Below, one piece after another: positions 1-5,868 of a stretch of DNA of 5,868 bases. The stretch comes from Flavobacteriaceae bacterium. GTDB taxonomy: Bacteria; Bacteroidota; Bacteroidia; Flavobacteriales; Flavobacteriaceae. The notes beneath the pieces are model-generated. The model had not been told where the DNA came from. It did not search any database and saw only the letters and a program-made list of their open reading frames with translations. Position numbers and translations under genes: made by a program. Position 1 is the first letter of the stretch. Every line of letters starts with the position of its first letter. Location: contig JAUWLK010000177.1 in NCBI GenBank assembly GCA_030613745.1, positions 1-5,868 of the forward strand, given 5' to 3'.

Positions 1-95
1 ACATTAATTGTAATTTTTTTGGTTTTATCTGTGTTTGACTGGCATCCAAAAACGATAAAAAACACAGGAATTAATAAAAAAAATAGTTTTTTCAT
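1..95 (-). CDS. Putative lipoprotein, N-terminal fragment (cut by window edge)
   Basis: Reading leftward from an ATG at 95-93 gives 31 codons that run off the window at base 1. The fragment begins MKKLFFLLIPVFFIVFGCQS. That is two Lys, a hydrophobic stretch (about residues 4-16), then Val-Phe-Gly before Cys18, which is a signal peptidase II lipobox; Phe at -2 is a little unusual. After Cys18 comes a polar tail (QSNTDKTKK), as in a mature lipoprotein tether. The predicted product is exported and lipidated at Cys18, and held in the inner or outer membrane. The residues after the Cys do not show a clear acidic surface-export signal of the kind known in some flavobacteria. It lies 76 bases downstream of mutS on the same strand, so read-through from mutS is possible; I see no perfect TAnnTTTG promoter in the gap. 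The functional domain lies outside the window, so no function can be given. Confidence 0.72.
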   Translation of the reverse strand, partial: MKKLFFLLIPVFFIVFGCQSNTDKTKKITIN

Positions 96-171
96 TATCT
101 TAAAATTTGAAGTACAAGATAATAATTTTAAAAAGAATCTCAAAAGAGTTAGATTTTAACAAAAGGATTAA

Positions 172-2781
172 TTACTTCTTAATCAACATTCTCTTAATCT
201 CATTCAGTTTCATCAAGGCTTCAATAGGAGTAAGGGTATCAATATTGGTAGTTAAAATTTCTTCTTTAATTTCTTCAAGTAAAGGATCATCTAATTTAAA
301 AAAGCTCAATTGCATATCATTTTCAGTCGCATTTTTGAGTTTTTCTTGAATATCTTCAGAGGCATGACTTTTTTCTAAATGTAACATCATTTTATTTGCT
401 CTATGAATAACAGGTGTTGGCATACCAGCCAATTTTGCAACGTAAATACCAAAGCTGTGTTTACTGCCCCCTGCAACCAATTTTCGTAAAAAAATAACAT
501 TATCTTTTAGTTCTTTAACTGATACGTTGAAGTTTTTAATTCGTTCAAAAGTTTCACTCATATCATTGAGTTCGTGATAATGAGTTGCAAATAATGTTTT
601 TACTTTTGTAGGGTGTTCATGAATATATTCGGCTATAGCCCAGGCAATTGAAATTCCGTCATAAGTACTTGTACCTCGACCAATTTCATCTAATAAAATT
701 AAACTCCTTTCAGATAAATTATTTAAAATACTTGCAGTTTCATTCATTTCTACCATAAAAGTAGATTCGCCCATAGAAATATTATCACTGGCACCAACTC
801 GTGTAAAAATTTTATCAACAACACCAATTCTAGCATTTTGAGCAGGTATATAACTACCCATTTGAGCAAGTAAAACAATCAAAGCGGTTTGACGTAAAAT
901 AGCAGATTTACCACTCATATTAGGACCGGTAATCATAATAATTTGTTGCAAATTTCGGTTTAAAACCAAATCGTTTGCAATATATTCTTCGCCAATTGGT
1001 AATTGTTTTTCAATTACAGGATGTCGTCCGTTTTTGATTTCAATATCTGTAGAATCATCAATAATCGGACGTACATAATTATTATCTGTAGCAACTTTTG
1101 CAAAAGAACTCAAACAATCAATTTGAGCAATTATTTGAGCATTTTTTTGAACTTTTTGAATAAATGGAAGGATAAAATGCAGCAATTTATTGAATAGCTC
1201 TAATTCAATTTTGTTAATTTTTTCTTGCGCTCCTAAAATTTTAGCTTCGTATTCTTTGAGTTCTTCGGTAATATATCTTTCGGCAGAAACCAAGGTTTGC
1301 TTTCTAATCCATTCTTCAGGAACTTTATCTTTATGTGTATTTCTAACTTCAATATAGTAACCAAAAACATTATTAAAGGCAATTTTTAAACTTGAAATTT
1401 GGGTACATTCTTTTTCACGAATTACCATAGCATCTAAATATTCTTTCCCTGAAGTAGAAATGGCACGTAATTCATCTAATTCTTCTGAAACTCCATTGGC
1501 AATTGCATTTCCTTTGTTGATATTTACTGGAGCACTCTCTTGTAAATTTCTTGAAATTTCATCAATCAAATTAATGCAGTTATCTATTTCATTTGCAAGT
1601 GCTTGTAAAGTTTTGTTCGTGGTTTGATGAGCGGCTTCTTTGATGGGTAAAATTGCTTTTAATGAATCTTTTAGCAATACCACTTCGCGTGGATTTATTT
1701 TGCCAGTAGCAACTTTTGATATCAATCGTTCAAGATCACTTATTTGTTTAATTTGATAATTAATAATATTAAAAAATTCTTCATTTTCAATAAAATATTT
1801 TACTATTTCATGTCGCTTTTGGATTTCCTTTATATTTTTTAAAGGTAATGCCAACCAACGTTTAAGCAACCTTCCACCCATAGGCGAAATAGTTTTATCA
1901 ATAATATCTAATAAAGTTACTGCCTGTTCAGATGTTGAATAATACAATTCTAAATTACGAATAGTAAATTTGTCCATCCAAACATAATTATCTTCAATAA
2001 TGCGTTGGATGTTTGTGATATGATCTAATTTGTGGTGTTGTGTTTCAGATAAGTAATGTAAAACCGCTCCTGCGGAAATAATTCCTTCTGTTAAATCATT
2101 AATTCCAAAACCCTTTAAAGTTTTTATTTTAAAGTGATTGGTTAAATTTTCATTGGCAAAGTCGTTTTGAAAAATCCAATCATCTAAATAAAATGTATAA
2201 AATTGCTCACCAAAATTATCTTTAAATCTTTGTTTGAATTGTTTTTGGACTAAAATTTCACTCGGATTGAAATTTTGTAATAACTTATCAATGTATTCGG
2301 TATTTCCTTGTGCAGTCAAAAATTCACCTGTTGATACATCTAAAAAAGAAATTCCGATATATTTTTTACCAAAATGAACTGCTGCTAAAAAATTATTTTT
2401 TTTGGCTTGTAAAACTTCATCATTTAAGGCAACACCAGGTGTAACTAACTCTGTAACACCACGTTTTACAATAGTTTTGGTCATTTTAGGATCTTCCAGC
2501 TGATCGCATATAGCAACTCTTAGTCCAGCTTTTACCAGTTTGGGTAAATAAGTATTTAATGAATGATGAGGAAAACCGGCTAAAGCGGTTTCGGTTTCAC
2601 TTCCAGCTCCTCGTTTGGTTAAAACTATACCTAAAATCTTGGCAGCTTTTTTGGCATCAGACCCAAAAGTTTCGTAAAAATCACCTACTCTAAAAAGCAA
2701 CATGGCATCAGGATATTTTATCTTGATGTTGTTATATTGCCGCATCAATGGAGTAACTTTTTTTTCTTTTGTTTTAGCCAA
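172..2781 (-). CDS. mutS: DNA mismatch repair ATPase MutS
   Basis: Complete 869-residue MutS, the usual length for MutS1. It binds base mismatches and small loops in newly replicated DNA and, as an ATP-driven sliding clamp, recruits MutL. The N-terminal mismatch-binding domain carries the GDFYETF motif with Phe35 and Glu37, the residues that in the family stack on and contact the mismatch. Connector, lever and clamp regions follow (about 130-570). The ATPase domain has Walker A GPNMSGKS (619-626), the STFMVEMNETA signature (673-683), Walker B LILLDEIGRGTS (694-705, Asp698/Glu699) and the switch His734 in FATHYHE. Near the C terminus MQLSFF (Gln824-Phe828) fits a beta-clamp-binding motif and is followed by a helical tail like the family's oligomerisation segment. 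These motifs separate it from MutS2, which has a Smr domain and lacks the FYE motif. The start at 2781 gives the normal N terminus (MAKTKEKKVTPLMRQY); Met13 would cut into the first domain. No key residue is missing. Confidence 0.98.
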   Translation of the reverse strand: MAKTKEKKVTPLMRQYNNIKIKYPDAMLLFRVGDFYETFGSDAKKAAKILGIVLTKRGAGSETETALAGFPHHSLNTYLPKLVKAGLRVAICDQLEDPKMTKTIVKRGVTELVTPGVALNDEVLQAKKNNFLAAVHFGKKYIGISFLDVSTGEFLTAQGNTEYIDKLLQNFNPSEILVQKQFKQRFKDNFGEQFYTFYLDDWIFQNDFANENLTNHFKIKTLKGFGINDLTEGIISAGAVLHYLSETQHHKLDHITNIQRIIEDNYVWMDKFTIRNLELYYSTSEQAVTLLDIIDKTISPMGGRLLKRWLALPLKNIKEIQKRHEIVKYFIENEEFFNIINYQIKQISDLERLISKVATGKINPREVVLLKDSLKAILPIKEAAHQTTNKTLQALANEIDNCINLIDEISRNLQESAPVNINKGNAIANGVSEELDELRAISTSGKEYLDAMVIREKECTQISSLKIAFNNVFGYYIEVRNTHKDKVPEEWIRKQTLVSAERYITEELKEYEAKILGAQEKINKIELELFNKLLHFILPFIQKVQKNAQIIAQIDCLSSFAKVATDNNYVRPIIDDSTDIEIKNGRHPVIEKQLPIGEEYIANDLVLNRNLQQIIMITGPNMSGKSAILRQTALIVLLAQMGSYIPAQNARIGVVDKIFTRVGASDNISMGESTFMVEMNETASILNNLSERSLILLDEIGRGTSTYDGISIAWAIAEYIHEHPTKVKTLFATHYHELNDMSETFERIKNFNVSVKELKDNVIFLRKLVAGGSKHSFGIYVAKLAGMPTPVIHRANKMMLHLEKSHASEDIQEKLKNATENDMQLSFFKLDDPLLEEIKEEILTTNIDTLTPIEALMKLNEIKRMLIKK

Positions 2782-2802
2782 TTTTAATATGGTTTAAATC
2801 TT

Positions 2803-2810
2803 TATTTTTG
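2803..2810 (+). promoter_or_regulatory. Predicted -7 promoter element for the methyltransferase operon
   Basis: TATTTTTG is an exact match to the Bacteroidota -7 consensus TAnnTTTG. The upstream -33 position offers only a TTT (2783-2785, 17-base spacing), not the preferred TTG. Transcription would begin near 2815, leaving a leader of about 55 bases before the ATG at 2871. In such AT-rich sequence one exact match can occur by chance, so this is a prediction. Confidence 0.42.
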
Positions 2811-2825
2811 TATTTTAGAATCCTA

Positions 2826-2833
2826 CAAAGATA
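2826..2833 (-). promoter_or_regulatory. Predicted -7 promoter element for mutS
   Basis: On the minus strand these bases read TATCTTTG, an exact match to TAnnTTTG. The predicted start of transcription is near 2820, giving a leader of about 40 bases before the mutS ATG. No TTG is present at the expected -33 distance; the nearest TTT (plus 2848-2850) is only 14 bases away. It faces the plus-strand element at 2803-2810. Confidence 0.45.
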
Positions 2834-2870
2834 TAATTTTATACTAGAAATTTTAGAGTAAATAATTGAA

Positions 2871-3401
2871 ATGCGAAAATTAAAAAACATCGAATTAGGT
2901 AGATTAAATGTTGAAGAATTCAAAAATATTGCTAAAATACCCTTAATAGTAATTTTAGATAATATTAGAAGTTTAAATAATATTGGTTCGGTTTTTAGAA
3001 CTTCTGATGCTTTTTTAATCGAAAAAATATATCTCTGTGGTATTACAGCGAAACCACCTCATAAAGAAATTCATAAAACAGCGTTAGGGGCTACCGAATC
3101 AGTAGAATGGGAATACATTGATAATTTATTAGATTTAGTAAAGAAATTACAAAGTGAAGGTATTAAAATTGCTTCAATTGAACAAGCTGAAAACAGCACT
3201 AAGTTGCAAGATTTTGAAATAATAATAGACCAAAAATATGCTGTTATATTTGGTAATGAAGTAAAGGGGGTTCAACAAGAAGTAGTTTCTGCTTCAGATT
3301 ATTGTGTTGAAATTCCACAATTTGGAACAAAACACTCATTAAATATTTCGGTAAGTTGCGGTGTTGTTTTATGGGATTTATTTAGAAAAATAAATTTATA
3401 A
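2871..3401 (+). CDS. SpoU/TrmH-family RNA 2'-O-ribose methyltransferase
   Basis: A complete 176-residue SPOUT-class enzyme that would transfer a methyl group from S-adenosylmethionine to a ribose 2'-OH in tRNA or rRNA. The three SpoU motifs are in order: motif 1 LNNIGSVFRTSDAF (35-48, with the conserved Asn and catalytic-type Arg43), motif 2 FGNEVKGV (127-134), and motif 3 IPQFGTKHSLNISVS (148-162). Motifs 2 and 3 form the trefoil knot that binds the cofactor and makes the dimer. The protein is short: only about 20 residues precede the catalytic domain, with no separate N-terminal L30e-like RNA-binding domain as in RlmB. It therefore resembles the compact TrmH/TrmL type, but the exact target nucleotide cannot be read from the sequence. 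The ATG at 2871 gives an N terminus (MRKLKNIELGRLNVEEF) typical of flavobacterial members. It is divergent from mutS and ends 2 bases before the next gene, so the two are probably one transcript. Confidence 0.93.
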   Translation: MRKLKNIELGRLNVEEFKNIAKIPLIVILDNIRSLNNIGSVFRTSDAFLIEKIYLCGITAKPPHKEIHKTALGATESVEWEYIDNLLDLVKKLQSEGIKIASIEQAENSTKLQDFEIIIDQKYAVIFGNEVKGVQQEVVSASDYCVEIPQFGTKHSLNISVSCGVVLWDLFRKINL

Positions 3402-3403
3402 CT

Positions 3404-3982
3404 ATGGAAGATTTTATACTTTATATCAATCTTGGTTTGAAACATGTTTTAGATCTTCAGGCTTATGATCATATATTATTTTTAGTAGTATTAACAGTAT
3501 TCTATAGTTTTAAAGATTGGAAAAAAATTGTTTGGTTGATTACCGCATTTACGATTGGACATACACTTTCTTTGGCTTTATCGGCATATGATTTGCTTTA
3601 TGTGAAAATGGTTATAGTAGAATTTTTAATTCCTTTAACTATATTTATAACAGCTGTTTACAATATTTTCTCTGTTAAAAAATTACATAAAAGTATAAAG
3701 GTTACTAGTTTTTTTGCATTTATTTTTGGATTGATTCACGGATTAGGATTTTCTAGTTATTTTAAAATTCTGGTTGACACTTCTGAAGATAAATTACTAC
3801 CATTACTTGAATTTGCACTTGGCATTGAAATTGCACAATTCATCATAGTATTATTTATTTTATTATTGAGTTTTGTAGTTTTAAATATTTTTAAAAGATC
3901 AAAACGTGATTGGATATTAATTATCTCTTCTATAGTTATTGGAATTGTAATACCTATGTTAATAGAAAGAAAATTTTGGTAA
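3404..3982 (+). CDS. HupE/UreJ-type membrane protein
   Basis: A complete 192-residue, very hydrophobic protein with about six predicted membrane helices (roughly residues 22-37, 43-64, 68-89, 100-121, 142-163 and 169-187). It fits the HupE/UreJ_2 family by GLKHVLD (11-17) followed by YDHILFL (21-27), FTIGHTLSL (49-57), FGLIHGLGFS (108-117) and LEFALGIEIAQ (135-145). Intramembrane His14, His23, His53 and His112, with Asp17, Asp22 and Glu142, look like potential metal ligands. Related HupE/UreJ proteins are tied to nickel or cobalt uptake for hydrogenase or urease, but no such enzyme is encoded here and the flavobacterial branch is essentially uncharacterised, so metal transport is an inference. 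There is no cleavable signal peptide; the first helix follows a short amphipathic N terminus. The ATG is 2 bases after the methyltransferase stop, which supports co-transcription and fixes the start. Confidence 0.85.
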   Translation: MEDFILYINLGLKHVLDLQAYDHILFLVVLTVFYSFKDWKKIVWLITAFTIGHTLSLALSAYDLLYVKMVIVEFLIPLTIFITAVYNIFSVKKLHKSIKVTSFFAFIFGLIHGLGFSSYFKILVDTSEDKLLPLLEFALGIEIAQFIIVLFILLLSFVVLNIFKRSKRDWILIISSIVIGIVIPMLIERKFW

Positions 3983-4009
3983 TTTTTTAACAACAACTAC
4001 TTAAAAGTT

Positions 4010-4041
4010 AACTATTTTCGCTTTAGCGTAAAACAATAGTT
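4010..4041. repeat. Imperfect palindrome (hairpin) between hupE-like and dCMP deaminase genes
   Basis: Outer arms AACTATT (4010-4016) and AATAGTT (4035-4041) are exact inverted repeats. An inner CGC (4019-4021) and GCG (4026-4028) close a TTTA loop. TTTTCGC can also pair with GCG-T-AAAA with one bulged T. The two arms therefore have alternative registers with a small asymmetric interior loop. On the plus strand the 3' side is followed by TAAAAACTAAATAA rather than a clean T run, and on the minus strand by TAACTTTTAAG, so it is not a textbook intrinsic terminator. It could end the upstream operon, shape the leader of the deaminase mRNA (it ends 14 bases before the ATG), or be one copy of a dispersed intergenic palindrome. 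I see no perfect TAnnTTTG promoter in the 73-base gap. Confidence 0.6.
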
Positions 4042-4055
4042 TAAAAACTAAATAA

Positions 4056-4484
4056 ATGTCTGATAAAAAACAGCGTAGATATGATATTGCTTATTTAAAA
4101 ATGGCAAAAGAATGGTCGAAATTGTCATATTGTAAACGCAAACAAGTTGGTGCTTTAATAGTTAAGGGTAAAATGATAATTTCTGATGGATATAATGGCA
4201 CACCAACCGGATTTGATAATTGCTGTGAAGATGAAAATAACAATACCAAATGGCATGTTTTACATGCTGAAGCAAATGCCATTTTAAAAGTTGCCTCATC
4301 AACACAAGGATGTAATAAAGCAACGTTATATTTAACTCTATCTCCATGTAAAGATTGTAGTAAATTAATTCATCAATCAGGAATTAAAAGAGTTGTTTAT
4401 TCTGATGCATATAAAGATACTACAGGCTTAGAATTTTTAAAAAAAGCTAATGTTGAAATTTTATATTTGCCAATAAATGAATAA
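4056..4484 (+). CDS. Deoxycytidylate (dCMP) deaminase family protein
   Basis: A complete 142-residue zinc-dependent cytoplasmic deaminase, the family of B. subtilis ComEB and eukaryotic/phage dCMP deaminases. It would hydrolyse dCMP to dUMP plus ammonia, supplying thymidylate synthase. The zinc and catalytic site is intact: His70-Ala-Glu72 (HAE, Glu72 as proton shuttle) and SPCKDC with Cys98 and Cys101. The GYNGTPTGFDNCCED segment (45-59) is the characteristic dCMP-deaminase block between the first strands and the HAE motif. It separates this protein from cytidine, guanine and tRNA-adenosine deaminases. A second pair of cysteines, Cys56-Cys57, lies in that block. The N terminus (DIAYLKMAKEWSKLSYCKRKQVGALIV) is standard for the family and supports the ATG at 4056. 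There is no Shine-Dalgarno sequence. The stop overlaps the start of the S41 protease gene by 8 bases. Deamination of dCMP is inferred from family membership and not proven. Confidence 0.93.
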   Translation: MSDKKQRRYDIAYLKMAKEWSKLSYCKRKQVGALIVKGKMIISDGYNGTPTGFDNCCEDENNNTKWHVLHAEANAILKVASSTQGCNKATLYLTLSPCKDCSKLIHQSGIKRVVYSDAYKDTTGLEFLKKANVEILYLPINE

Positions 4485-5868
4485 AAAAACAAAAATATAC
4501 CTTCCATTATTATTATCAATTGCAATAGCTTTTGGTATTTTTTTAGGGAGTTCACTAGATTACAAAAAGAAAACTGTATTGTTTTTTGGAGGAACACCTC
4601 AAGAAAAAAAGATAAAACGCTTAATAGATTATATTCAATATGAATATGTTGATGAAGTTAATACAGATAGTTTATTAGATGGAACTATAAGAAATATGTT
4701 GGGAAAATTAGATCCACATTCTGTATATATTCCTGCCAGACAACGTGAAAGAATTGCAGAATCTATGAATGGAAAATTTGTAGGTATTGGTATTCAATTT
4801 CGTATGTATAAAGATTCACTTACTGTTTTGAAAGTATTAGATAATGGTCCTAGTATAAAAGTAGGAATTAAAGCTGGTGATAGAATTTTAATTGCAAATA
4901 ATGATACGCTATATGGTAAAAATATAAATAACAAATATATTTTAAAAACCTTAAAAGGAAAACCAAATACTAAAGTTGAAATTTTAGTTTATAGAAAATC
5001 AGAAAATAAAATCCTTCCATTTACTATTATACGAGGTGATGTACCTATAAAAAGTATTGACGCATATTATATGCTAAATAATGAACTGGGCTATATAAAA
5101 ATAAACAAATTTTCAGCAACAACTTATGAAGAATTTAAAGAAGCATTAGATGTTTTGTTGAAAGAAGGTATGCAAAAGTTGGTATTAGATTTACGCCATA
5201 ATCCTGGTGGATATATGCAAGTTGCTACTCAAATTATTGATGAATTTTTAGAAGATGGAAAATTGATCGTGTTTACAAAGAATAAAGGAGCAAAAATTGA
5301 TGAGACATTTGCTACATCAAAAGGTGATTTTGAAAATGGACATGTTTTTGTATTGATAAATGGTGCTTCAGCTTCTGCAAGTGAAATAATAGCAGGAGCA
5401 TTGCAAGATAACGACAAAGGAACTATTGTTGGACGACGATCATTTGGTAAGGGTTTGGTACAACAAGAAATGGATTTGGGTGATGGGTCGGCTGTTAGAT
5501 TAACGGTTTCAAGATATTATACTCCTACTGGTCGTTCTATTCAAAAACCTTATGATCACAATGGGAATTTAAAATATTTCCATGATTTTGAAGAAAGATT
5601 TAAAGATGGTGAATTGATGAATGCTGATAGTATTAAAGTTAATGACACCTTAAAATTTATTACCCCTAAAGGGAAAGTGGTTTATGGAGGAGGAGGAATA
5701 ATACCAGATGTTTTTGTAGCAATTGACACTACAAGATATTTTAATAATATACATTATAATAAAGTAAATAATTTTATTTTTGATTATATTGATTCTCATA
5801 GAAATGAGTTTAAAAATTTAAAGTTGAAAGAGTTTTTACAAAATTTTGATAAAGTCGATAAATTATAT
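4477..5868 (+). CDS. S41-family C-terminal processing peptidase, partial (3' end outside window)
   Basis: An open frame from the ATG at 4477 runs 464 codons to the window edge without a stop, so the C terminus is missing. Residues 1-6 are polar and basic, followed by a hydrophobic helix (about 8-25), an uncleaved anchor or signal peptide placing the enzyme in the periplasm. A dimerising N-terminal helical region follows (about 43-95, with LGKLDPHSVYIP), then a PDZ domain (about 98-185; FVGIGIQF as the peptide-binding loop, IKAGDRIL). The S41 protease core includes LGYIKINKFS, LDLRHNPGGYM (237-247), INGASASASE with predicted nucleophile Ser300, RRSFGKGLVQQ with general base Lys325 and Gln329, then YYTPTGRSIQ and GGGGIIPDV (404-412). 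The Ser-to-Lys spacing of 25 residues matches E. coli Prc. The family trims C termini of envelope proteins; the substrate is unknown. The start overlaps the deaminase stop (ATGAATAA), suggesting translational coupling. The next in-frame Met (74) would remove the anchor. Confidence 0.95.
   Translation, partial: MNKKTKIYLPLLLSIAIAFGIFLGSSLDYKKKTVLFFGGTPQEKKIKRLIDYIQYEYVDEVNTDSLLDGTIRNMLGKLDPHSVYIPARQRERIAESMNGKFVGIGIQFRMYKDSLTVLKVLDNGPSIKVGIKAGDRILIANNDTLYGKNINNKYILKTLKGKPNTKVEILVYRKSENKILPFTIIRGDVPIKSIDAYYMLNNELGYIKINKFSATTYEEFKEALDVLLKEGMQKLVLDLRHNPGGYMQVATQIIDEFLEDGKLIVFTKNKGAKIDETFATSKGDFENGHVFVLINGASASASEIIAGALQDNDKGTIVGRRSFGKGLVQQEMDLGDGSAVRLTVSRYYTPTGRSIQKPYDHNGNLKYFHDFEERFKDGELMNADSIKVNDTLKFITPKGKVVYGGGGIIPDVFVAIDTTRYFNNIHYNKVNNFIFDYIDSHRNEFKNLKLKEFLQNFDKVDKLY

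Noticed and set aside
136..155. Inverted repeat AATCT/AGATT between mutS and the lipoprotein gene, followed on the minus strand by CTTTTT, resembling a terminator.
   Set aside because: The stem is only five pairs with one G-C pair and a ten-base loop; this is expected by chance in such AT-rich sequence and too weak to call.
107..349. Plus-strand open frame of 80 codons overlapping the mutS 3' end.
   Set aside because: Most of it is antisense to the conserved MutS C-terminal region; composition is that of a random AT-rich frame.
3757..3996. Open frame of 79 codons on the minus strand.
   Set aside because: It lies almost wholly antisense to the well-supported HupE-like gene and shows no recognisable motif.
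4091..4347. Two overlapping minus-strand open frames of 61-63 codons inside the dCMP deaminase gene.
   Set aside because: They are antisense shadows of a gene with intact catalytic motifs; no independent support.
172..4484. Idea that mutS plus dCMP deaminase forms a dedicated mutation-control or defence cluster.
   Set aside because: The genes lie on opposite strands with unrelated genes between them, and all have standard housekeeping motifs; proximity alone does not support a joint system.
4397..4597. Minus-strand open frame of 66 codons across the deaminase/protease junction.
   Set aside because: Antisense to two real genes and without family resemblance or promoter.
5686..5697. Four tandem GGA triplets.
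   Set aside because: They are in frame and encode the four glycines of the conserved GGGGIIPD motif of S41 processing proteases, so they are coding, not a microsatellite of interest.

Overview
The window is chromosomal housekeeping sequence from a member of the Bacteroidota, most likely Flavobacteriaceae. The evidence is a strongly AT-rich base composition (about 30% GC by eye), TAA stop codons on all four genes whose ends are visible, starts without Shine-Dalgarno sequences, two matches to the Bacteroidota -7 promoter element TAnnTTTG, and proteins that read like flavobacterial versions of their families. I see no rRNA, tRNA, CRISPR, transposase, integrase or phage gene.

The left part is on the minus strand. 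A full-length mutS (172-2781) reads leftward, followed after 76 bases by the first 31 codons of a lipoprotein gene that leaves the window at base 1. The right part is on the plus strand: a SpoU/TrmH-family RNA 2'-O-methyltransferase (2871-3401), a HupE/UreJ-type six-helix membrane protein 2 bases later (3404-3982), a hairpin-bearing gap, a dCMP deaminase (4056-4484), and a PDZ-containing S41 (C-terminal processing) protease. The protease overlaps the deaminase by 8 bases and runs off the right edge after 464 codons (4477-5868).

mutS and the methyltransferase are divergent across an 89-base gap. This gap holds one perfect TAnnTTTG match on each strand, placed so that the two predicted promoters face each other and cannot both be occupied. 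The methyltransferase/HupE pair and the deaminase/protease pair are each tightly packed and probably co-transcribed. The 73-base gap between the pairs holds an imperfect palindrome that could be a terminator, an attenuating leader hairpin or a dispersed intergenic repeat.

Functionally the genes are mixed: mismatch repair, RNA modification, dUMP supply for dTMP synthesis, envelope proteolysis and possibly metal transport. I found no evidence of a new multi-gene system. The points worth a second look are the facing promoters, the palindrome, the two tight gene junctions and the uncharacterised HupE-like protein.
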